Assembly: GCA_002953655.1 (NCBI GenBank)
Contig: CP025839.1
Coordinates: 496,001-560,000 of the forward strand
Reading direction: 5' to 3'
Source: Latilactobacillus sakei
Lineage (GTDB): Bacteria; Bacillota; Bacilli; Lactobacillales; Lactobacillaceae
Length of the DNA: 64,000 bases
Shown here: piece after piece, positions 28,853-37,125 of the stretch
How positions within the stretch are numbered: the first letter of the stretch is position 1
Layout: every line of letters starts with the position of its first letter
The notes under the pieces: generated by a model
What the model saw: the letters and a program-made list of their open reading frames with translations, nothing else
The model's database searches: none
What the model was told of the DNA's origin: nothing
Program-made: the position numbers and the translations under genes

Positions 28853-28904
28853 AAAAGAGGCGGCCTTTCCTTAACTTATTTAAGCTAAGAAAGGTCTCTT
28901 TTTA
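28853..28904 (+). terminator. Intrinsic terminator after metK
   Basis: AAAAGAG...CCTTTC-TTA-CTT pairs with AAG-TAA-GAAAGG-CTCTTTT in an imperfect long stem followed by Ts. Confidence 0.85.
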
Positions 28905-28932
28905 TGCTTAGAATTAAGAGGAGAATGGTGTA

Positions 28933-30393
28933 ATGGAGAAGAGAAAAACAAATGTATTATTAGTAACAATTGCGTTGTTTGTCGCGACATTTATGACGGC
29001 AATTGAAGGGACAATCGTCTCAACGGCAATGCCAACGATTATTAGTAACTTACATGGGATGCGTTTGATGAATTGGGTGTTCTCAATTTATTTATTAACG
29101 AATGCGATGATGACACCGATTTATGGGAAGATGGCGGATCGGATTGGCCGCAAACCAATTTTTATTTTTGGGTTAGTGCTATTCGTGATTGGCTCATCAT
29201 TGTGTGGGTTATCCAACCATATGGAGACCTTAATCATTTCCCGGGCAATACAAGGGTTAGGTGCTGGGGCAATTATGCCGGTTTCTTTCACCATCATTGC
29301 TGATATTTATCCAATTGAAAAACGGGCCAAAGTCCTAGGCTTTAACGGTTCTGCGTGGGGGATTGCCTCAATTATTGCGCCACTTTTAGGTGGGTTTATC
29401 GTTGATAAATTAACGTGGCATTGGATTTTCTTCATCAATGTTCCCATCGGTTTAATTACGATTGGTTTAATTTGGTATTTCTTACAAGAAGAAAAACGGA
29501 CAAGTGATCAACCAATTGATTATTGGGGGAGCTTCTGGTTAATGATGGCCCTCTTAGGCCTCTTGTATGGCTTCCAATTAATGGGTGAGACCCACTTATC
29601 ATGGGGCTTATTAGTACCAGCGCTTGTGATTGCCGTTGTTGCTTTCATTTTATTTGTCCGCGTTGAAAAGAAAGCACAAGATCCGATTATTTCATTATCA
29701 TTATTTAAAAACCGGACCTTCGTGGTTCAAAATGCAGTGGCTGCTTTAGTGAGTGGCTTCTTGATTGGTTTTGAAGTTTACATGCCAATGTGGATGCAAG
29801 GTATTCTTGGTTTGAAGGCTTCAATGGGGGGCTTTGTGGTGACACCAAGTTCAATTATGTGGATCTTCGCTTCGTTGTGGGCCGGCCAGTTATTAGTGAA
29901 ACATGCACCACAACGTATTTTAATGGGGAGTTTAGCAATTTTACTCGGTGGCAGTATTGTTTTATCACTCGTGCCACAAACAACGCCGTTTTGGTTCTTC
30001 TTAATGGTCGCCGCTTGTTTAGGGATTGGCTTTGGGATGATCATTACAACGACTACTGTTACGTCACAGAGCGTTGCTGGTTCGGACAAAGTGGGGGTTG
30101 CAACTTCATTTAACACACTGAGCCGAACATTGGGTCAAACGCTAATGGTGTCAGTTTACGGGATTATTTTAAACCGTCAATTGGCTAAGGGGATTAGTGG
30201 CGATTCACGGTTGAATCAAAATATGCTTAACGAATTAATTAATCCGGAAACAGCTGCTAAATTACCGCAAAACTTATTACCAGATTTACGGCATATTCTG
30301 TATAATGGCTTACATTATATCTACTTTGCTTCAATCGTCTTAATCTTAGTTGCAATGTGGATTAATTTATCAGATCGTCGTCAAAAGCAATAA
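28933..30393 (+). CDS. MFS multidrug efflux pump, DHA2 (EmrB/QacA) family
   Basis: This 486-residue drug:H+ antiporter has about fourteen hydrophobic segments. Motif A is GKMADRIGRKPIF after helix 2, motif C-like GFNGSAWGIASIIAPLLGG is in helix 5, and IEGTIVSTAMPTI lies in helix 1 (the D1-like motif of DHA2). It probably exports toxic organic compounds. AAGAGGAG precedes the ATG. A bidirectional terminator follows, shared with the convergent lactonase gene. Substrates cannot be read from the sequence. Confidence 0.9.
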   Translation: MEKRKTNVLLVTIALFVATFMTAIEGTIVSTAMPTIISNLHGMRLMNWVFSIYLLTNAMMTPIYGKMADRIGRKPIFIFGLVLFVIGSSLCGLSNHMETLIISRAIQGLGAGAIMPVSFTIIADIYPIEKRAKVLGFNGSAWGIASIIAPLLGGFIVDKLTWHWIFFINVPIGLITIGLIWYFLQEEKRTSDQPIDYWGSFWLMMALLGLLYGFQLMGETHLSWGLLVPALVIAVVAFILFVRVEKKAQDPIISLSLFKNRTFVVQNAVAALVSGFLIGFEVYMPMWMQGILGLKASMGGFVVTPSSIMWIFASLWAGQLLVKHAPQRILMGSLAILLGGSIVLSLVPQTTPFWFFLMVAACLGIGFGMIITTTTVTSQSVAGSDKVGVATSFNTLSRTLGQTLMVSVYGIILNRQLAKGISGDSRLNQNMLNELINPETAAKLPQNLLPDLRHILYNGLHYIYFASIVLILVAMWINLSDRRQKQ

Positions 30394-30426
30394 AAAAAGA
30401 TTGGCCAACTGGCCAATCTTTTTTTT
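30393..30426. terminator. Bidirectional terminator between convergent genes
   Basis: AAAAAAGATTGGCCA pairs with TGGCCAATCTTTTTT around ACT. It overlaps the last bases of the minus-strand lactonase gene. Confidence 0.92.
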
Positions 30427-31450
30427 ATCGGAATAGGACACAAACGCCTTCTGGGGTCTCTAAACCTTTTTGACAAGGGGTTAATAAACCAGTTTGGGCA
30501 TCGCGATGATAAAGTGTGCCATTATCGCTATTTTGATTAACGGCAAAGAGAAATTGATCATTAGCAGAGAGGTTGAAGTCACGAGGAAACTCGCCATCTG
30601 TTGACATTTGTTGAATAGCTGTAAGTTGTTGCCCGTCGTCACTGATACGGTAGACCACAATTGAGTTATAGCCACGATTTGAGGCGTAGAGGAATTGGCC
30701 GTCTTGTGAAATACGGATCGCCGCACCACCATTAGCCTCATGCCAATCATCTGGCAACATTGAATAAGTTTCAACGGCTGTAAATTCACCAGTGCTTGCG
30801 TCGTAGTTAAGAACCGTCACTTCACTTGAAAGTTCACCTAAAAGATAAGCCACTTGGTGGTTGGGATGAAAAACAAGATGCCGAGTTCCAAAACCAGGTT
30901 CACTATGGTAAGTTGCTGTCTTAGTTAAGTCGCCATTGGCTGCGATTGTATAGGTTGTTAGTTCATCGGTGCCTAAATCACAGACAGCTAAGCGATTATC
31001 TGGTGTGAGATCGGTATAATGAACGTGGGCGCTTGCTTGTTCTGGACGAGGGCCATGACCAGTGTGTTGGACCGTGTTGGCTAATACGAGGTGGCCATCA
31101 TTTTGAATGGCATAAACCAGAATTTCGCCTTTATGGTAATTAGCAGCGTAGACCAATTGACGCGCCTCATCGACAGCCACGTATGCTGGTGGGGCACCAG
31201 CGGCTAAGACCGCGTTTAAATAAACCGGTGTGGCGCCAGAAATATCGTAAGCAGCAATGCCGCCTTGTTCGCCTTCTTTAACCACAGTATATAAAATTTG
31301 TTGTTTGGAAATAGCCAAATATGAGGCGTTATCTAAAGTGATATAAGGTTTAATATCAGTGATTGTTGCGGTTTCAGGTGAGAGCGTACCACGATAAATG
31401 CCCTTACCAATTCGACGGGTATAACCCCCAATTAAAACTTCTTCAGTCAT
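30425..31450 (-). CDS. pgl: 6-phosphogluconolactonase-like beta-propeller lactonase (YkgB/Pgl family)
   Basis: This 341-residue cytoplasmic protein has the seven-bladed lactonase fold: repeated strands such as YVAVDEARQLVYAANYHKGEILVYAI, the GHGPRPEQASAHVHYTDLTPD segment with the conserved His/Arg, and HEANGGAAIRISQDGQFLYASNRG. Family members hydrolyse 6-phosphogluconolactone in the pentose phosphate route. MTEEVLIGGYT at 31450 is the normal start, with GGGAG upstream; the ORF extends seven codons further but lacks its own RBS. It is a single gene facing the MFS pump. Confidence 0.87.
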   Translation of the reverse strand: MTEEVLIGGYTRRIGKGIYRGTLSPETATITDIKPYITLDNASYLAISKQQILYTVVKEGEQGGIAAYDISGATPVYLNAVLAAGAPPAYVAVDEARQLVYAANYHKGEILVYAIQNDGHLVLANTVQHTGHGPRPEQASAHVHYTDLTPDNRLAVCDLGTDELTTYTIAANGDLTKTATYHSEPGFGTRHLVFHPNHQVAYLLGELSSEVTVLNYDASTGEFTAVETYSMLPDDWHEANGGAAIRISQDGQFLYASNRGYNSIVVYRISDDGQQLTAIQQMSTDGEFPRDFNLSANDQFLFAVNQNSDNGTLYHRDAQTGLLTPCQKGLETPEGVCVLFR

Positions 31451-31598
31451 AAAATAGACTCCCTTCATCAAATACTATTTGAGTATAGCATATTCATGCG
31501 AAAACGGTTTAATTAATCGCCTAAAAGGCGTTTGAAAACGTTAAGTTTAAGTAGAATATGCTACAATGAGAGTATCTTAAATACGAGGAGATTCAGTG

Positions 31599-31988
31599 AT
31601 GATAATGCAAGCAGAGATCGTGGCAATCGGGGCCCAAGCAATTGATGCCGCCGAACCACTGGTTATTTTATTCAACGAACAAGCAACACCAGCGATTAAG
31701 GCCGTCGCCCTCATTCAACGTTTTACGACGGCTAATCAATCTGAACGACTTACGATGACAACTCAGTCAATCGTTGTGATTGATGGCCGACCATATCAAG
31801 TCACTTATGTTGGGGCACTGGTTAATGAAAATCTTAATAATATTGGGCATGTCGCGTTGATCTTTGATTCAGCACCAGAGGAAGATCAACTGCAAAGTGG
31901 CCTTTATTTGACACCTAAAGATGCTAGTTTGCAAGGCAAACCTGATTTTAAAGTGGGGACGCTAATCCAGTATCAAGAAACTATGTAG
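31599..31988 (+). CDS. Orphan PTS glucitol/sorbitol IIA-like protein, phosphorylation His apparently absent
   Basis: This 129-residue protein resembles the IIA component of the glucitol/sorbitol PTS (SrlB/GutA): IVAIGAQAIDA at the start, DGRPYQVTYVGALVNENLNNIGHVALIFD in the middle and a GTLIQYQ ending. In SrlB the region after the first helix holds the phosphorylatable His (FIHCH). Here the corresponding stretch reads ALIQRFTTANQ without His. No IIB, IIC or sorbitol dehydrogenase gene is nearby. It may therefore be a non-phosphorylated, regulatory or vestigial member. The ATG at 31599 has GAGGAG eight bases upstream. It precedes the AI-2E gene by 15 bases. Confidence 0.75.
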   Translation: MIMQAEIVAIGAQAIDAAEPLVILFNEQATPAIKAVALIQRFTTANQSERLTMTTQSIVVIDGRPYQVTYVGALVNENLNNIGHVALIFDSAPEEDQLQSGLYLTPKDASLQGKPDFKVGTLIQYQETM

Positions 31989-32003
31989 GAAATAGGTGGG
32001 CAC

Positions 32004-33143
32004 GTGGCTGAGCATAAACAAACGAAGGAACAATCTTGGTTTTTTAAATGGTTTTTAAATCAAAAATTACCGGTCATCTTATTGAATGTTTTTCTAATCT
32101 TGCTGATTATTCTGTTGGTAACTAAATTAGCATGGCTATTAGAACCCATTCAGCAATTGATGTTGATTGTTGGGTTACCGATTATTATTGCGGCAGTTCT
32201 TTATTATTTAATTAACCCGCTAATTGATTGGTTGGAACACCGTTGGCAACTTAATCGTGTTTTATCGATTACTTTGATTTTTATCGTGATTGTGGCGTTA
32301 TTGGCTTGGGGGGTGGCAACGATTATTCCCATTATTCAATCACAAACGACGAGTTTAATTAAGCAATGGCCATCGTATTGGGCGAATATTCAAAAGCAGA
32401 CGATGAGTTGGTTTAATGATCCTAGTTTTAAGTCCTTACAAAAACAATTAGATGATATCAATACGGATATGTTAAGTAACGTCTCTGGTAAAGTGAATAA
32501 GATGTTAACATCAACTGTGACCCATATCGGGACAGCCGTCGGGGTCGTGACAAACATTGTAATCGCAATTGTGACGATGCCGTTTATTCTCTTTTTTATG
32601 CTAAAAGACGGTCATCGGTTGAAAGGCTACCTTGTTAAATTCTTCCCCGTCCGAATTCGGGAAACTACCAGTCAGGTTTTAGAAGAAATTAACGGACAAG
32701 TCAGTCAATATATTCGGGGTCAGTTGACCGTTGCTTTTTGGGTAGCAGTGATGTTTACAGTTGGTTATTGGATTGTTGGGATGAAATACGGGCTAACGCT
32801 AGGGATTATGGCAGGGCTATTGAACTTGATTCCATATTTGGGATCATTTCTAGCATTGGTGCCATCGGTCGTCATTGCAGCTTTTATCTCACCGATTTTA
32901 CTGATCAAGGTCTTGTTGGTGTTTGCTGTTGAGCAAACACTGGAAGGACGAGTAGTCTCGCCGTTGGTGCTTGGCAGCAAGATGTCGATGTATCCAGTCA
33001 CGACGATTATTGTCTTATTGGCCTCCGGGAAGTTATTCGGATTGGTTGGCGTCATTGTCGGGATTCCAGTTTATGCAATTATTAAAATCCTGGTGACACA
33101 CTTATTTGAATGGTTTAAAAAGGTATCAGGCTTATACGAATAA
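32004..33143 (+). CDS. AI-2E family transporter
   Basis: This 379-residue polytopic membrane protein belongs to the AI-2E (PerM/YdiK/YtvI) family. Two or three N-terminal helices are followed by a soluble loop (residues about 110-185), then the helical core with GLTLGIMAGLLNLIPYLGSFLA (the conserved IPYLG) and GLVGVIVGIPVYAI. Members export diverse small molecules or ions; AI-2 export is only one proposed role. It starts with GTG at 32004 after AGGTGG. It lies 15 bases after the sorbitol-IIA-like gene and probably shares its transcript. Confidence 0.88.
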   Translation: MAEHKQTKEQSWFFKWFLNQKLPVILLNVFLILLIILLVTKLAWLLEPIQQLMLIVGLPIIIAAVLYYLINPLIDWLEHRWQLNRVLSITLIFIVIVALLAWGVATIIPIIQSQTTSLIKQWPSYWANIQKQTMSWFNDPSFKSLQKQLDDINTDMLSNVSGKVNKMLTSTVTHIGTAVGVVTNIVIAIVTMPFILFFMLKDGHRLKGYLVKFFPVRIRETTSQVLEEINGQVSQYIRGQLTVAFWVAVMFTVGYWIVGMKYGLTLGIMAGLLNLIPYLGSFLALVPSVVIAAFISPILLIKVLLVFAVEQTLEGRVVSPLVLGSKMSMYPVTTIIVLLASGKLFGLVGVIVGIPVYAIIKILVTHLFEWFKKVSGLYE

Positions 33144-33176
33144 AAAAGTGCGCGAGAAAGCATATTAATGGTAATT

Positions 33177-33216
33177 AAAAAGGCGTGGACAAATTAATTT
33201 TTGTCCACGCCTTTTT
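33177..33216. terminator. Bidirectional terminator between convergent genes
   Basis: AAAAAGGCGTGGACAAA pairs with TTTGTCCACGCCTTTTT. The apex is of the same GGACAAA/TTTGTCC type as at 10674 and 13668. Confidence 0.92.
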
Positions 33217-33272
33217 GAAACTGGCTTCAGTGCTAAGGCTCAAAGCCAACTTGTTTCAAACGCATGCTCTTT
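33214..33272 (-). ncRNA. Possible degenerate structured 3'-UTR element, copy 4
   Basis: On the minus strand it begins right after the GNAT stop codon with AAAAAGAGCATGCG and ends AGCCAGTTTCAAAAA before the terminator. TTTGAAAC and TGGCTT pair with GTTTCAAA and AAGCCA around a loop reading TGAGCCTTAGC. It shares the opening AGAG, the TGAG loop and the closing GTTTCAAA with copies 1-3, but lacks the TAACCGG side. Confidence 0.35.
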
Positions 33273-33710
33273 TTAATGATTGATTGTTAGTTTCATATAG
33301 TGATGCGGGATGTTAGCTTCCATTTCACCTTCGCTAATCACTTCAAAGCCTAGTTTCTCATAGAAACCAATGGCGTGATCTTGTGCAAATAAGATGATGT
33401 AGGGCGTTTTTGTGCGCTTGGCATCTTCGATAATGGCTTCGATTAGTTTAAATCCAAGGCCCTGACCTCTAAATGACTTAATTGTGGCGACACGTTGAAT
33501 TCTAAAACCGCCATCTTTTAGTACATGGACACGTGCGGTTACGGCTGGGTCTTGCTCAATGTAACCGACGTAGTGAACAGTATGATCTTCATGTGCATCT
33601 ATTTCTTGTGTTTCCGGCATATTTTGTTCTCGAACAAACACCGTTCTTCTAATGTAAGTTGCATCACGAAAGATAACACTGTTATCACCAAGTGTATGTT
33701 TAATATCCAT
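33273..33710 (-). CDS. GNAT-family N-acetyltransferase
   Basis: This 145-residue acetyl-CoA-dependent acyltransferase has the acetyl-CoA loop IKSFRGQGLGFKLI (Q/R-x-x-G-x-G/A) and the C-terminal IILFAQDHAIGFYEKLGFE, with the ElaA-like start IRRTVFVREQNMPETQEID. The substrate is unknown; ElaA-like members act on small molecules or protein N termini. The ATG at 33710 follows AAAGGG on the minus strand and is preferred over the GTG nine bases before it. Confidence 0.87.
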   Translation of the reverse strand: MDIKHTLGDNSVIFRDATYIRRTVFVREQNMPETQEIDAHEDHTVHYVGYIEQDPAVTARVHVLKDGGFRIQRVATIKSFRGQGLGFKLIEAIIEDAKRTKTPYIILFAQDHAIGFYEKLGFEVISEGEMEANIPHHYMKLTINH

Positions 33711-33824
33711 TTGTTTCACACCCTTTTCTGCTCAATGTCGACGCTGTGAAAGCGACAAAGGTCATTATACAGTTGTTCAGGGGCTGATTCAATAGATAAG
33801 CGTAAAGTTTTTAGGTACCTAACT

Positions 33825-33862
33825 AAAAAAAGAACCACTCCTTTTAGAGTGGTTCTTTTTTT
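33825..33862 (-). terminator. Terminator of guaC
   Basis: AAAAAAAGAACCACTC pairs with GAGTGGTTCTTTTTTT around six bases, just downstream of guaC on the minus strand. Confidence 0.9.
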
Positions 33863-33872
33863 GATAATTGGT

Positions 33873-34850
33873 CTACAACATATCACCATTAAAAATAGAA
33901 TGCCGGACAAGTACGTAATCCACTTTGCGTAGTGCTGACAAGCGCTTGCCACCAGCATAAGAAATTGAAGATTGTAAATCTTGACGCATCTCGGTCAAGG
34001 TATCACTAATGGCGCCTTTATAAGGGACTAAAATCCGTTTGCCTTCAACATTTTGGTGCGTGCCTTTTTGAAATTCAGAAGCTGAACCAAAATATTCCTT
34101 AAATTGTTGGCCGTCTTCTTCGACGAGTTCACCAGGAGATTCAGTATGACCAGCAAAGAGAGAACCAATCATGACCATGTTAGCGCCAAAGCGAATTGAT
34201 TTAGCAATATCACCGTTAGTACGAATACCACCATCAGCAATGATTGGTTTAGTTGCCGCTTTGGCACACCAGCGAAGGGCCCCAAGTTGCCAACCGCCAG
34301 TCCCGAAACCAGTTTTGATTTTAGTGATGCAGACTTTACCAGGACCAATGCCGACTTTGGTTGCATCAGCGCCGGCGCGTTCTAAGTCTCGAACCGCTTC
34401 AGGGGTGCCGACGTTACCGGCGATTACGAAACTTTTAGGTAAAACTTTTTTGATGTGTTGAATCATATCAATCACGACTTGTGAATGACCGTGAGCGATA
34501 TCGATTGTAATGTATTCTGGGATGAGGTTATCTTGTGCGAGTTGATTGATGAAGTCAAATTCATCGTCTTTAACGCCAACACTAATGGAAGCGAATAGGT
34601 TGCGTTCGTGCATCATCTTGATGAAGGCAGGGCGTTTTTCCGGTTGAAAACGATGCATGACATAAAAGTAGTGATTTTCGGCAAGCCAAATGGCCAGCGG
34701 TTCATCAATAATGGTTTGCATATTAGCAGGGACCACCGGGATTTTAAAAGTCTCTGAACCAAAGCGAACAGTGGTATCAATTTCACTCCGACTTTTGACG
34801 ATACATTTATTGGGAATAAGTTGAACATCTTCGTAATCAAATACGTCCAT
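33873..34850 (-). CDS. guaC: GMP reductase
   Basis: This 325-residue NADPH-dependent enzyme converts GMP to IMP and ammonia, keeping adenine and guanine nucleotides in balance. It has the IMPDH/GMPR barrel without CBS domains. The catalytic Cys174 lies in [11 protein letters not shown], the phosphate-binding [18 protein letters not shown] and [13 protein letters not shown] follow, and the flap [17 protein letters not shown] is present. Length and [12 protein letters not shown] start match the GuaC2 type of Firmicutes. GGAGAA precedes the ATG. An inverted-repeat region with a PurBox-like site lies upstream. Confidence 0.94.
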   Translation of the reverse strand: MDVFDYEDVQLIPNKCIVKSRSEIDTTVRFGSETFKIPVVPANMQTIIDEPLAIWLAENHYFYVMHRFQPEKRPAFIKMMHERNLFASISVGVKDDEFDFINQLAQDNLIPEYITIDIAHGHSQVVIDMIQHIKKVLPKSFVIAGNVGTPEAVRDLERAGADATKVGIGPGKVCITKIKTGFGTGGWQLGALRWCAKAATKPIIADGGIRTNGDIAKSIRFGANMVMIGSLFAGHTESPGELVEEDGQQFKEYFGSASEFQKGTHQNVEGKRILVPYKGAISDTLTEMRQDLQSSISYAGGKRLSALRKVDYVLVRHSIFNGDML

Positions 34851-34864
34851 GAATAATTCTCCTT

Positions 34865-34910
34865 AAATACGAACATTTATTTTTATGTACGCCTATTAAT
34901 TCGTACATAA
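34865..34910 (-). promoter_or_regulatory. Palindromic region with PurBox-like site upstream of guaC
   Basis: AAATACGAACATT (+ strand, 34865-34877) matches the PurR box AWWWCCGAACWWT with one mismatch. ATGTACG and CGTACAT form an inverted repeat further out (34885-34908). Regulation by PurR or another purine-sensing protein is possible. Confidence 0.4.
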
Positions 34911-34944
34911 CGTATTCTAACGAGTTGATAATGGAAAGTCAATC

Positions 34945-34986
34945 AAAAAACACCGAACAATCCCGATAATGGGTTGTTCGGTGTTT
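34945..34986 (-). terminator. Terminator of corA
   Basis: AACACCGAACAA-CCC pairs with GGG-TTGTTCGGTGTT. On the minus strand the stem is followed by Ts. Confidence 0.88.
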
Positions 34987-34994
34987 GAATGGAT

Positions 34995-35948
34995 TTAGAA
35001 ATAGCGTTTCCGCCAGAAACGAAAGCCTAAAAGGGCTGCAATGACTAAGGAAATTGCAATGGTGACGATCCAACTGATTTTGAAATTGGCCAGTGGTAAG
35101 GCCACGTTCATCCCGTAAAAACTAAAAACTAATCCAGGGATGGTCAGCATAATCGAATAAGATGCCAAAAACTTCATGACGTTATTCATGTTATTATTAA
35201 TAATTGACGAATACGTATCAGCTGTTTCATTGATAATCGAATTGGAAATCTCGGCCATTTCAATTGCTTGTTGATTTTCAATTTGAATATCGTCTAATAA
35301 ATCAAGCTCAGATTCGTTGAGCATCAACATATTAGAGCGCACCAGACTAGCTAATACCATCTTATCGGTTTTTAACGACATCATGAAATAAACTAACCCG
35401 CGTTGAATGCCCATTAAATCATAGAGCTCTTCGTTACGTAGTGACTTTTGTAAGCGGGTTTCAATACGTTCGCGGGAACGGTTGATATCCCGCAAATATT
35501 GAAGGTATATTGTGGAAATTCGATAGAGAATTTGAAGGACACTCCGGCGTTGTTCCTGTGGATTAAAGTTTTTGATTTGATTATCAATGAAACTCTGTAA
35601 GAAATCAACTGGCGTTTTATTGATGGTTAAGATGACAGAATCTGTTACAATAATTCCTAGAGGACTTGTTTTGTAGTGGAACTTATCGGCTTGCCGTTCA
35701 TCTTTTTCAAGAATCGGCATGTTAAAAATGATTAACGTCGCATTATAATCTGGGTCGTGTTCAGCACGCGCACTTTCGTCGGCATCTAAACTATAATAGA
35801 TGAAATCGGAAGGGACGTGCAGTTTTTTAGTCAGTAAATCAATTTCTGCTTGCGTGGGATCGGTAATGTTAATCCAACTATTGGGTTGGATTTTGGCATG
35901 CTTGGTTAGCTTCTTTTTAGCTTCATCGAAGCGGTAAGTATCGAGCAT
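34995..35948 (-). CDS. corA: CorA-family divalent cation transporter
   Basis: This 317-residue magnesium/cobalt channel has a large cytoplasmic N-terminal domain, a long helical neck (residues about 140-255) and two C-terminal transmembrane helices. The pore signature Y-G-M-N is in FSFYGMNVAL at the end of the first helix, and the chain ends with the basic FRFWRKRYF. The ATG at 35948 is chosen because GAAGGAAG lies upstream. It is a stand-alone gene. Mg2+ is the usual substrate, though specificity within CorA proteins varies. Confidence 0.9.
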   Translation of the reverse strand: MLDTYRFDEAKKKLTKHAKIQPNSWINITDPTQAEIDLLTKKLHVPSDFIYYSLDADESARAEHDPDYNATLIIFNMPILEKDERQADKFHYKTSPLGIIVTDSVILTINKTPVDFLQSFIDNQIKNFNPQEQRRSVLQILYRISTIYLQYLRDINRSRERIETRLQKSLRNEELYDLMGIQRGLVYFMMSLKTDKMVLASLVRSNMLMLNESELDLLDDIQIENQQAIEMAEISNSIINETADTYSSIINNNMNNVMKFLASYSIMLTIPGLVFSFYGMNVALPLANFKISWIVTIAISLVIAALLGFRFWRKRYF

Positions 35949-36036
35949 GAGTTCACTTCCTTCGTTGGTCACTTGATATGACTAAGTTTACTTGATATTT
36001 TTAGAATGTAAAGGATTGAAATAAGGAGAATTTGAA

Positions 36037-36873
36037 TTGAAAAAAATTGATTTAGCGCAACAATTCTTGCAAGCCAACTTAAGTGCCTTGCAGTGTCCAA
36101 TTTGCCAAGAGGCATTTGCTACTATTAGTGATCATCAATTGGTCTGTGAAGTCGGGCATAGTTTTGACCTGGCTAAAAATGGGACATTGTATTTTTTACC
36201 TAAACAAATGAAGTCTGAATATACAAAAGAAATGTTAAGTCATCGCCGGGCCTTTTTACAAGCTGGTTTCTTTAAACCGTTCCTAGATGAAATTGCCAAG
36301 CAATTGACGGCTAATAGTCGGATTCTCGATGTCGGTTGTGGGGAAGGGACACCGGTTTACCAGCTCGCGCAACAAGTGCCAGCCCAATACATCGGGTTTG
36401 ATATTTCTAAACCAGCGATCCAACTGGCCAGTGATTACAATCAAGAAGGTTGGTTTTGTGTCGCTGATTTAGCGCGGATGCCGTTTGCTGATCAGAGTTT
36501 GGATACGGTCTTGAATATCTTTTCGCCATCGCAATACCAAGAATTCAAGCGAGTGCTCAAACCTGACGGGCAGTTGATTAAGGTGATTCCTAATGCTGGT
36601 TACTTACACGAGCTACGAGAATTATTATATCAGGGTCAAGAAAAGGAAAGCTACAATCATGGTCCAGTGTTGGCTTTGTTTGAGCAGCATTTCCCTGGGT
36701 ACCAAGAAATTCAAGTCCAACAAAAATTGACTTTAACGCCCGCAACCTTGGCAGATTTAGTTGAGATGACACCGCTAACCTGGACGGCTACAGAGGAACA
36801 ACTACAAGCGATTACGTTGGACGCGTTACCAGAGATATCATTGGATGTCACGGTTTTGGTGGGAAAACAATGA
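36037..36873 (+). CDS. rlmA: 23S rRNA (guanine-N1)-methyltransferase, RlmA family
   Basis: This 278-residue SAM-dependent enzyme methylates guanine in 23S rRNA hairpin 35 (G745 or G748 depending on subtype). It has an N-terminal zinc ribbon: Cys20-x2-Cys23, Cys37 and His41 in VGHSFDLAKNGTL. The SAM-binding motif ILDVGCGEGTPVYQL follows, then VLNIFSPSQYQEFKRVLKPDG. TlrB-type members protect against tylosin/mycinamicin-type macrolides, but subtype cannot be settled here. It begins with TTG at 36037, eight bases after ATAAGGAG. A separate promoter-terminator unit lies immediately downstream. Confidence 0.9.
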   Translation: MKKIDLAQQFLQANLSALQCPICQEAFATISDHQLVCEVGHSFDLAKNGTLYFLPKQMKSEYTKEMLSHRRAFLQAGFFKPFLDEIAKQLTANSRILDVGCGEGTPVYQLAQQVPAQYIGFDISKPAIQLASDYNQEGWFCVADLARMPFADQSLDTVLNIFSPSQYQEFKRVLKPDGQLIKVIPNAGYLHELRELLYQGQEKESYNHGPVLALFEQHFPGYQEIQVQQKLTLTPATLADLVEMTPLTWTATEEQLQAITLDALPEISLDVTVLVGKQ

Positions 36874-36901
36874 GAAATTAAAGTAATTTTAAGAAATCTG
36901 A

Positions 36902-36930
36902 TTGCAAGTCAGAAATAAGGGCGTTATAAT
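36902..36930 (+). promoter_or_regulatory. Strong promoter downstream of rlmA
   Basis: TTGCAA (36902-36907) and TATAAT (36925-36930) are 17 bases apart, near consensus. The next open reading frame starts almost 200 bases later, and a terminator intervenes. Confidence 0.8.
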
Positions 36931-36936
36931 AACCAC

Positions 36937-37045
36937 AAGGAATTTTTTCCCTAACTTTTATCAGAATTCTTTTTGATAAAAGCTAGTGATGAAATGACAC
37001 TAACGTAGTTTCTCGCCGTGAATAACCGAGGGACTACGTTTTTTT
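36937..37045 (+). ncRNA. Candidate small RNA or attenuated leader between rlmA and trmL
   Basis: A transcript from the promoter at 36902-36930 would start near 36937 and end at the terminator at 37002-37045, giving about 109 nt. It would fold into TTTTATCA/TGATAAAA, TAGTG/CACTA and a 14-bp terminator stem. No reading frame with an RBS is seen. It could be an independent sRNA or a conditional terminator ahead of trmL, which has its own TATAAT at 37085-37090. I do not recognise the family. Confidence 0.55.
37002..37045 (+). terminator. Intrinsic terminator ahead of trmL
   Basis: AACGTAGTTTCTCG pairs with CGAGGGACTACGTT (14 bp, with two G-T pairs) around an 11-base loop, followed by Ts. Confidence 0.9.
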
Positions 37046-37125
37046 ATATGTAAAGCACCAGTAGAGCTTTACCATTAAATCGTGTATAATTAAGCTACTG
37101 AATCTTTATTGAAGGAAGTTAGATT

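Noticed and set aside
36937-37045. T-box, PreQ1, yybP or fluoride riboswitch ahead of trmL
   Set aside because: None of the conserved sequence blocks of these classes is present; only promoter, hairpins and terminator are visible.
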